A program made the position numbers and the translations under genes. Shown piece after piece: positions 5,673-11,398 of a stretch of DNA of 11,398 nt; the first letter of the stretch is position 1; the number at the start of each line of letters is the position of its first letter. A model generated the notes under the pieces. That model was not told the DNA's origin. It worked only from the letters and a program-made list of their open reading frames with translations, and made no database searches. Source of the DNA: CAZVUW01 sp964629825 (GTDB lineage: Bacteria; Actinomycetota; Nitriliruptoria; Euzebyales; Egibacteraceae); NCBI GenBank assembly GCA_964629825.1, contig CAZVUW010000101.1, positions 1 through 11,398 on the forward strand, read 5' to 3'.

Positions 5673-6914
5673 ATGCAGGATGACGCCCTTCCGGCCGCTG
5701 CCCGGCTGCTGACCCCGGAGGCGCGGGTGATGCTCGCCCCCGCCGTCGACGCCGCCGGCGGTGAGCTCCTGCGCGTGTGGCCATCCGAGGTGAGCTATGA
5801 CCCCGGCCGCAGGCTGGCGGTCCGCTACGGGGCCGAGATCACGTGGCCGGGGGAGGAGCCGCGTGTGGAGACGCTCGGAGCGCTGGTCACGACGGGCTCC
5901 GTACCCGAGGACCTCAGCGTGGTGCTGGGGCCGCGCGGCGAGAAGGTCGGCATCTGGCGCTATCCACACGACCCGTTCCTGCCCGGCCTGCCGCACGCCG
6001 CCTACCCGGATGGCGCGGAGCGGCTGCTCTCGCGAATGGGTCTGGAGGGGCCGGTCACGGTCGAGCCTCTGGTCTACCGACCCGGCAGCCGGGCGGTTCT
6101 GAGCCTCTCGGCCGGCGGGCGCACCGTCTACGCGAAGGTGCTGCGACCCCGGCGGGCCAGGGCCGTCTTCCAGGCCCACGCCGCCCTGGAGGGGCACCTG
6201 CCGACGCCGCGCGTGCTCGGCTGGTCGGAGCTGCTCGGCCTGGTCGTCATCGAGGCCCTGCCGGGACGGCCCCTCACTGAGCCGCTGGTGAATGGTGGGC
6301 CGCTCCCGGCTCCAGACGAGCTGCTCGAGCTGGCGGAGCGACTCGGTCGGGTGGACGCGCCGGAGGCGCCGCGACTGCGACCGGGCGCCCTCGACCACCT
6401 CGGCGGAGTCCTGCGTCAGGCGGTCCCAGAGCTATCAGAGGACATCGACGACCTCGTAGCCCGCTTCGCCGAGCTGGGCGCGGGCGCGCCGCGGCTCATC
6501 CATGGCGACTTCTACGAGGCGCAGGTGCTGGTCCGGGACGGCGTGGTGTCTGGCCTCCTGGACCTGGACGGGATCGGGATCGGCGGCGCTGGGGACGACG
6601 TGGCGAACCTGCTGGGCCACCTGCTCGCGCTGGCGCACGTCTACCCCGGCTCGGCAGAGCGCGTCCTGGACTACGCGCGCGCCGTCGAGGAGGCCGCGAT
6701 CCCGCTGCTGCTTCCCGCCGGCGTCGGCGCGGACCTGCTGCGGGCGATGGCCGGAGGGGTCCTGCTGGGTCTGGCGACCACGTCCTTCCGCCGCCAGGAG
6801 GCCGACTGGCCGCAGCGGACCGCCGCCTGGATCCGCACCTGCCGGTTGTGGGCCGACGGTGAGGAAGCCCTCATCGGGCTGCCACCGACACCTCATGGGA
6901 CGAGCCCAGCATGA
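5673..6914 (+). CDS. Aminoglycoside-phosphotransferase/maltokinase-like phosphotransferase
   Basis: This 413-residue protein has a kinase-like fold of the APH/ChoK group. A nucleotide-binding lysine is likely K155 (VYAKVLRP), with the linker IEALPGRPL at 193-201. The catalytic loop is H277-G-D279-F-Y-E-A-Q284, and the metal-binding D297-L-D299-G follows. D279 (catalytic) and the second Asp pair are kept, but the usual Asn five residues after D279 is Gln. The N-terminal part is unusually long and contains a second copy of a Y-x-P-G-x-R element (Y42 and Y135), as in maltokinase-like proteins. The substrate is unknown: a sugar or small alcohol is as likely as an antibiotic. An in-frame ATG at 5613 lies right behind the preceding terminator; 5673 suits the family better, although no strong ribosome-binding site is seen (possibly leaderless). 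The stop overlaps an ATG (6911-6914) in the frame of the next gene. Confidence 0.85.
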   Translation: MQDDALPAAARLLTPEARVMLAPAVDAAGGELLRVWPSEVSYDPGRRLAVRYGAEITWPGEEPRVETLGALVTTGSVPEDLSVVLGPRGEKVGIWRYPHDPFLPGLPHAAYPDGAERLLSRMGLEGPVTVEPLVYRPGSRAVLSLSAGGRTVYAKVLRPRRARAVFQAHAALEGHLPTPRVLGWSELLGLVVIEALPGRPLTEPLVNGGPLPAPDELLELAERLGRVDAPEAPRLRPGALDHLGGVLRQAVPELSEDIDDLVARFAELGAGAPRLIHGDFYEAQVLVRDGVVSGLLDLDGIGIGGAGDDVANLLGHLLALAHVYPGSAERVLDYARAVEEAAIPLLLPAGVGADLLRAMAGGVLLGLATTSFRRQEADWPQRTAAWIRTCRLWADGEEALIGLPPTPHGTSPA

Positions 6915-6955
6915 AGGTCAGCAAGCCAAGTCCACCTGAGCACAAGGAGATGAAG

Positions 6956-7492
6956 ATGGCTGCGGAGAACTGGAAGCTCATCGTCGCGGGGACCGCGGTG
7001 GCCGGGGTGGCGCTCGGCAGCCTGGTCGCCTTCGACGTCCGCAACGAGGACGTCACCCCGATCGAGCTGATCAACGAGACCGAGCGGGCTCTGCAGGCCC
7101 CCGCGCCGGACAGCGAGCGCGTGGCAAGCCCTGCGGTGAACAGCCCTGCGAACAGCCCGGCCGCCAGCAGCCCCGCCACCAGCAGCCCGACGGCCAGCCC
7201 GGCCACCGTAGCCAGCCCCGTCAGCCCGGCCAGCCCCGCGGTTCCCTCCGCGCAGCCGGCTCCGCAACCCGTCCGGTCCGCGGTGCAGCCCGCCCCTGCG
7301 CCCGACTCGCCCGCCTCTGCGGCCTCGCCGGCGTCGGCTCCGTCGCCGGCCTCGCCGGCCCCGGCGTCCGCCCAGCAGGCTCCGGCTCCCCGTCCTGCGC
7401 CCGCCCCGGACTCCCCGGCGTCCCCTGCGTCTCCGGCCTCGGCGCAGTCCGCCGCCTCGCCGGTCTCTGCCTCCTCGCCCGACTCTCCGTGA
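6956..7492 (+). CDS. Single-pass membrane protein with a long Pro/Ala/Ser-rich tail
   Basis: The protein has 178 residues. A short N-terminus (MAAENWK) leads into one membrane helix (about 8-26, LIVAGTAVAGVALGSLVAF). A charged stretch (DVRNEDVTPIELINETERAL) follows, then about 120 residues of low-complexity sequence built from SPA, SPAS, PAP and QPAP units. No cleavage site, lipobox, sortase motif or enzymatic domain is visible. The tail is probably extracytoplasmic, disordered and perhaps glycosylated or wall-spanning (inference). AAGGAG at 6944-6949 lies six bases before this ATG. Two earlier in-frame ATGs (6911, 6950) exist, and 6911 overlaps the kinase stop as ATGA, so cotranscription and some coupling with the kinase are likely. 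Composition-driven open frames on the opposite strand here are shadows. Confidence 0.72.
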   Translation: MAAENWKLIVAGTAVAGVALGSLVAFDVRNEDVTPIELINETERALQAPAPDSERVASPAVNSPANSPAASSPATSSPTASPATVASPVSPASPAVPSAQPAPQPVRSAVQPAPAPDSPASAASPASAPSPASPAPASAQQAPAPRPAPAPDSPASPASPASAQSAASPVSASSPDSP

Positions 7493-7545
7493 CCCCCTGG
7501 GGGCCGGCGGCACCCCCCACCCCCCGACAGTCGCAGGCGCCCACC

Positions 7546-7581
7546 GACGCCGCGCATGGTTCGAGTACCGTGCGCGGCGTC
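7546..7581 (+). terminator. Strong hairpin after the Pro/Ala/Ser-rich protein gene
   Basis: GACGCCGCGCA (7546-7556) and TGCGCGGCGTC (7571-7581) form a perfect 11-base inverted repeat. The stem extends inward through one T-G wobble and GGT/ACC to 15 pairs around a TCGAGT loop. It has no T-run. It lies 54 bases after the stop at 7492 and implies that the hydrolase gene starts beyond it. Confidence 0.68.
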
Positions 7582-7620
7582 GCTGCCGTCTTGGCGGAGG
7601 AAGTCGATGAGGTCGTCAGC

Positions 7621-8535
7621 TTGAGCGGCGCCGCAACGGCACCGGAGTGGTTCCAGCGCGCCGTCGACACCAGCCCGGAAGAGGGCGAGGTGGTGGTGGA
7701 CGGCTGTGCCGTGCACTACCTGGCGTGGGGGGAGCGCAGCGCACCCGGGGTCGTCCTCGTACATGGCGGGGCGGCGCACGCGCGCTGGTGGAGCCACCTG
7801 GGACCGCTGTTAGCCGGCGGCGGCCAGCGCGTCGCGGCGGTGGACCTGTCCGGGCACGGCGACTCGGGCTGGCGCCGCACCTACGACCTCGACACCTGGG
7901 CCGCCGAGGTGCTGGCCGTCGCCGAGGCCGCCGGCATGATCGAGCCGCCGGCGGTCGTCGGTCACTCTCTGGGCGGACTGGTGACGATCGTCGCCGCCGC
8001 CCGCCACGGGGATCGGCTCGCGGGCGCCATCGTCGTGGACTCGCCCGTGCGCAGGCCGGATCCCGAGTCGGAGGAGGCCCGGGGCGGCCGCGCCTTCCGG
8101 CGTCAGCGCGTCTACCCGGATCTCACCGAGGCGCTGCGGCACTTCCGTCTCATCCCGCCGCAGCCGGACCCGCCGGCCTACGTGCTGGAGCACGTGGGTC
8201 GACACAGCCTGATGCAGGTGGAGGGCGGCTGGACCTGGAAGTTCGATCCGGCCATCTTCACCCGCCGGTCGCAGCCGGATCCTCGGGCCTACGGCGACGA
8301 TCTGGCCAGGGTGCGCTGCCGGCTGGCCGTCATCCACGGCGAGCTGTCGACGATCGTCGACGCGGACATCACCGACTACATGGCGGACCGGCTGGGGCGC
8401 TCGGCGCCGTTCGTGGAGATCCCCGCGGCGCACCACCACCTGATCCTCGACCAGCCGCTGTCATTCATCGCGGCCGTCCGCGCCCTGCTCGCCGACTGGG
8501 AGCACTCGACCCCGCGGCGCATCCCGGGCCGCTGA
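7621..8535 (+). CDS. Alpha/beta hydrolase fold protein
   Basis: With the TTG at 7621 the protein has 304 residues. Canonical features, counted from that start, are: the oxyanion-hole HGG (48-50) in VVLVHGGAAHARWW; the turn DLSGHGDS (75-82); the nucleophile elbow G-H-S116-L-G-G; and a catalytic His in HHHLILDQP (probably H272). The acid is uncertain; D140 (IVVDSP) or D247 are candidates. It is a soluble cytosolic hydrolase resembling the large epoxide hydrolase/esterase-like group; its substrate cannot be named. The frame is open back to a GTG at 7489 that overlaps the previous stop, but that would translate through the 7546-7581 hairpin and add a 44-residue Pro/Ala-rich tail. GAGGT at 7609-7613, seven bases before TTG 7621, favours the later start. 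It is convergent with the protease gene 27 bases downstream. Confidence 0.85.
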   Translation: MSGAATAPEWFQRAVDTSPEEGEVVVDGCAVHYLAWGERSAPGVVLVHGGAAHARWWSHLGPLLAGGGQRVAAVDLSGHGDSGWRRTYDLDTWAAEVLAVAEAAGMIEPPAVVGHSLGGLVTIVAAARHGDRLAGAIVVDSPVRRPDPESEEARGGRAFRRQRVYPDLTEALRHFRLIPPQPDPPAYVLEHVGRHSLMQVEGGWTWKFDPAIFTRRSQPDPRAYGDDLARVRCRLAVIHGELSTIVDADITDYMADRLGRSAPFVEIPAAHHHLILDQPLSFIAAVRALLADWEHSTPRRIPGR

Positions 8536-8541
8536 GCGTGG

Positions 8542-8560
8542 CGCGCCAAGTTCCGGCGCG
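8542..8560. terminator. Weak hairpin between convergent hydrolase and protease genes
   Basis: CGCGCC (8542-8547) and GGCGCG (8555-8560) pair around AAGTTCC in the 27-base gap between two gene ends. A six-base stem is short. It may act as a shared bidirectional terminator. Confidence 0.4.
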
Positions 8561-8562
8561 GT

Positions 8563-9456
8563 TCAGGCGGCGGGCTCGTCGAAGCTGACCGTCAGGTCGC
8601 GCTCCTCCTCGCCGCGGACCACCGTCAGCTCCAGGCTGGCGCTGGGGTCGTGCTGCCCGAGGACCTCGAACAGGTCGTCGCTCGACGCGAGATCCCGGCC
8701 CCCGGCGCGCACGAGCAGGTCGCCGCGGCGGACGCCCGCGCGGTCTGCGGGGCCGCCCTCCTCGACGCCACGGACCAGCAGGCCCTCCCGCTCCTCGAGG
8801 CCGACGGCGCTGCGCAGCCGCCGCGCGACCTCGGGCGGGGCGACGGCGACCCCCAGGCGGACGCCTTCGACCGAGCGGCCTGCACGCAGCGCCTCCAAGC
8901 GCTCGCGCAGCGGGGCCGTGGCGGGAACCGCCAGGTAGAAGCCCTCGCCGATGCGGTGGGTGTTGATGCCTACCAGCCGCCCCTCTCCGTCGAGGAGCGG
9001 GCTGCCCGAGGATCCCGGCGCCAGGGGAGCGGTGTGCTCGAGCGCGTCCTCGATCAGGCGCCCCCGCGGGGAGCGGAAGGCGGTCCCGAGGCTGCTGATC
9101 CGTCCCGCTGTGGCCCGAACCGCTCCGGACCAGCCCGCCGTCACCACGTAGATGGGGGTGCCCAGCGTCCTCGGCGGCTCACCCCACTGCAGCGGCGCCG
9201 CCGAGCCGGTGGGAACCGCGATCACGGCCAGGTCGCCGTCAGGGTCGTAGCCGCGGACCTCGCCGACCTCCTGGCGCCCGTCCAGGAAGCGGACGGTGAC
9301 GTTGGGGCCGCGCAGGTTGTGGGCGTTGGTGGCGACGTAGCCGTCTGCCAGCACGAAGCCGGCGCCGCGCCCCCTGCCGCGTCCGATTCGAGCCGTGGAG
9401 GCGGCGACCCGCTCCGCCACCGCGGGGATCGTGCTGGTCAGGTCGTCAGGTGCCAT
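8563..9456 (-). CDS. Trypsin-like S1C serine protease with PDZ domain (HtrA-like)
   Basis: The protein has 297 residues. A chymotrypsin-fold domain (about 10-190) carries a full triad: H46 in VATNAHNL, D75 in DPDGDLAVI and S150 in PGSSGSPLL, where Ser149 replaces the Asn usual in HtrA. One PDZ domain follows (about 198-290), with the carboxylate-binding-type LGVAV and GPADRAGVRRGDLLV. HtrA proteins normally act outside the cytoplasm on damaged proteins. This one starts MAPDDLTSTIPAVAERV and has no signal peptide or membrane helix, so it may be cytosolic or exported by another route. GGAGG on the minus strand (plus 9463-9467) lies six bases before the ATG, fixing the start. A palindrome with 12-base arms sits across its likely promoter, next to a divergent HxlR gene. 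Confidence 0.9.
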   Translation of the reverse strand: MAPDDLTSTIPAVAERVAASTARIGRGRGRGAGFVLADGYVATNAHNLRGPNVTVRFLDGRQEVGEVRGYDPDGDLAVIAVPTGSAAPLQWGEPPRTLGTPIYVVTAGWSGAVRATAGRISSLGTAFRSPRGRLIEDALEHTAPLAPGSSGSPLLDGEGRLVGINTHRIGEGFYLAVPATAPLRERLEALRAGRSVEGVRLGVAVAPPEVARRLRSAVGLEEREGLLVRGVEEGGPADRAGVRRGDLLVRAGGRDLASSDDLFEVLGQHDPSASLELTVVRGEEERDLTVSFDEPAA

Positions 9457-9471
9457 GCCCGGCCTCCAAGG

Positions 9472-9504
9472 AGGTAGTCACTAGGAACTCAATAGTGACT
9501 ACCT
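9472..9504. promoter_or_regulatory. Palindromic operator in the protease promoter, likely HxlR site
   Basis: AGGTAGTCACTA (9472-9483) and TAGTGACTACCT (9493-9504) are perfect inverted arms around GGAACTCAA. On the minus strand a -10, TAAGGT (plus 9501-9506), overlaps the right arm, with a weak -35, TTCAGC (plus 9523-9528), 16 bases away. The palindrome would then cover the transcription start near 9494, which suggests repression. The adjacent HxlR gene is the obvious candidate regulator (inference). Confidence 0.65.
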
Positions 9505-9611
9505 TAGCACCTCCGCGAGATGGCTGAACTTGGGTGGCCGATCAGCCACGCAACCGTCCACCCATCGGTCGAGGGCCGGCCGGCGCGCCGCGGCGCCCGA
9601 GATTGAACGCG

Positions 9612-9646
9612 GGTAGGCGTTGCGGGCGCGCGCGCCGCGCTACCTT
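9612..9646 (+). promoter_or_regulatory. HxlR gene promoter with degenerate copy of the operator arms
   Basis: TACCTT (9641-9646) fits a TANNNT -10 and ends seven bases before the ATG at 9654, consistent with a leaderless transcript; no ribosome-binding site is seen. GGTAG (9612-9616) and CTACC (9640-9644) repeat the outer arms of the 9472-9504 palindrome with 23 instead of 21 bases between them. Both right arms continue as CTACCTT. This hints at autoregulation. Confidence 0.4.
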
Positions 9647-9653
9647 GCTGGGC

Positions 9654-10073
9654 ATGGAAGCCTCGGAGGTGTCGGCCGACCTGGTGTCGGCGGTTGAGGC
9701 GGTGGGGGACCGGTGGAGCCTCCTCATCGTCGACTCGCTGCTGGAGGGCCCGCGCACCTTCGGCCAGCTGGAGGAGGTCGTCCCCGGCATAGTCGCCAGC
9801 ACGCTGTCCGCGCGGCTCAAGCAGCTGGAAGCGACCGGGGTGGTCATCGCCGCGCCCTACACGCGCCGCCCGCTGCGCTACGCCTATGAGCTGTCCGCCG
9901 CGGGACGGGACCTAGGCGACGCCCTGCGGCTGCTGACCGCTTGGGGAGCACGCCGCAGCGGCGGCGAGCCCCTGGTCCGCCACGCCGTGTGTGGCACGCC
10001 CGCTGAGACGCGCTGGTGGTGCCCGACCTGCGACCGGCCCGTAGAGGACGTCACGGACCTCCACCACCTGTGA
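9654..10073 (+). CDS. HxlR family winged helix-turn-helix transcriptional regulator
   Basis: The protein has 139 residues. The HxlR fold covers about 8-100: VGDRWSLLIVDSLLEGPRTFGQLEEVVPGI, the recognition helix STLSARLKQLEATGVV, and the wing RRPLRYAYELSAAGRDLGDALRLLTAWG. The N-terminal redox Cys of classic HxlR/YodB proteins is absent. A C-terminal extension has H110-A-V-C113 and C123-P-T-C126, a ribbon-like arrangement that could bind zinc or act as a thiol sensor. Dimers of this family bind palindromes and often control a divergent neighbour, here the protease whose promoter holds a fitting palindrome. The in-frame ATG at 9654 is chosen by domain length and the -10 at 9641; the frame is open further upstream. 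Confidence 0.9.
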   Translation: MEASEVSADLVSAVEAVGDRWSLLIVDSLLEGPRTFGQLEEVVPGIVASTLSARLKQLEATGVVIAAPYTRRPLRYAYELSAAGRDLGDALRLLTAWGARRSGGEPLVRHAVCGTPAETRWWCPTCDRPVEDVTDLHHL

Positions 10074-10093
10074 CGTAAGCGCGCGATCAACGT

Positions 10094-10158
10094 ATCCGGT
10101 TTAGATATGGCAGATTGACTCCGACAGTCGGAGTCAACCTGCCATCGTTCATCCGGAT
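10094..10158. terminator. Long nested palindrome between convergent genes (bidirectional terminator or operator)
   Basis: The core TTGACTCCGAC (10115-10125) and GTCGGAGTCAA (10127-10137) are perfect arms one base apart. Outside one mismatch, ATGGCAG (10107-10113) pairs with CTGCCAT (10139-10145). Further out, ATCCGG (10094-10099) pairs with CCGGAT (10153-10158). The structure is symmetric and sits 20 bases after the HxlR stop and 30 bases past the aconitase stop, so it can serve both genes as a terminator. No T-run is present. Confidence 0.65.
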
Positions 10159-10188
10159 GTATCGGGTAGTCGTTGTCTCGGGTGGGCT

Positions 10189-11398
<1,210 letters not shown>

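Noticed and set aside
7130..7490. Repetitive stretch considered as a CRISPR or DNA satellite
   Set aside because: The repetition is codon-level low complexity (Ser-Pro-Ala), without fixed-length repeats and unique spacers.
7607..7624. Five-codon ATG..TGA minigene after GGAGG, before the hydrolase TTG
   Set aside because: Frames this short arise easily by chance, and nothing shows it is translated. Kept only as a remark on the start choice.
6871..7797. Minus-strand open frame rich in Gly/Ala opposite the Pro/Ala/Ser-rich gene
   Set aside because: Its GAGDAGEAGEAG pattern is just the complement of the SPAS repeats. The plus strand has a ribosome-binding site and a membrane helix, and the minus frame has neither.

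Overview
The window comes from a GC-rich bacterium with dense, short-spaced genes, high-GC codon use and terminators without T-tracts. A secreted M23 peptidase carrying three cell-wall-binding type 2 repeats, an Lrp/AsnC regulator, an HxlR regulator and an AcnA-type aconitase together suggest an actinomycete, possibly a deep-branching Nitriliruptoria/Euzebya-like lineage. The lineage is inference: the window holds no rRNA or tRNA.

Layout, left to right. The 3' tail of an unidentified plus-strand gene (to 62) ends in a strong hairpin, followed by an Lrp/AsnC regulator (279-833). Convergent with it, only four bases away, is a minus-strand four-gene membrane operon (2936 down to 838): a PspC-domain protein, a LiaF-like protein, a 56-residue two-helix membrane protein and a second LiaF-like protein. 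Two of its three junctions are ATGA overlaps. Upstream on the same strand, beyond a hairpin, is the secreted M23 peptidase (4661-3093). The peptidase is divergent from a pyridoxamine-phosphate-oxidase-like flavin split-barrel protein (4839-5264). A tiny lipoprotein with LDGGT-type repeats (5351-5548) follows, with a good intrinsic terminator.

The middle holds a two-gene unit: an APH/maltokinase-like phosphotransferase (5673-6914) and a membrane-anchored Pro/Ala/Ser-rich protein (6956-7492). Upstream of it are three phased 11-bp direct repeats that resemble a response-regulator (PhoP-type) site. After a 15-bp-stem hairpin comes an alpha/beta hydrolase (about 7621-8535). It is convergent with a trypsin-like S1C/PDZ protease that has no visible export signal (9456-8563). 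A 12-bp-arm palindrome sits in the protease promoter, beside a divergently transcribed HxlR regulator (9654-10073). A long nested palindrome separates that regulator from the convergent 3' part of aconitase (11398-10189, running off the window).

The left half reads as a cell-envelope maintenance and stress neighbourhood (Psp/Lia-like operon, wall hydrolase, lipoprotein). The right half looks like an HxlR-controlled protease beside a housekeeping TCA-cycle gene. I see no insertion sequence, phage gene, CRISPR array, toxin-antitoxin pair or RNA gene. The least expected elements are the small membrane gene inside the Lia-like operon, the kinase with a repeated N-lobe-like motif and altered catalytic loop, and three regulatory DNA structures (5612-5655, 9472-9504, 10094-10158).
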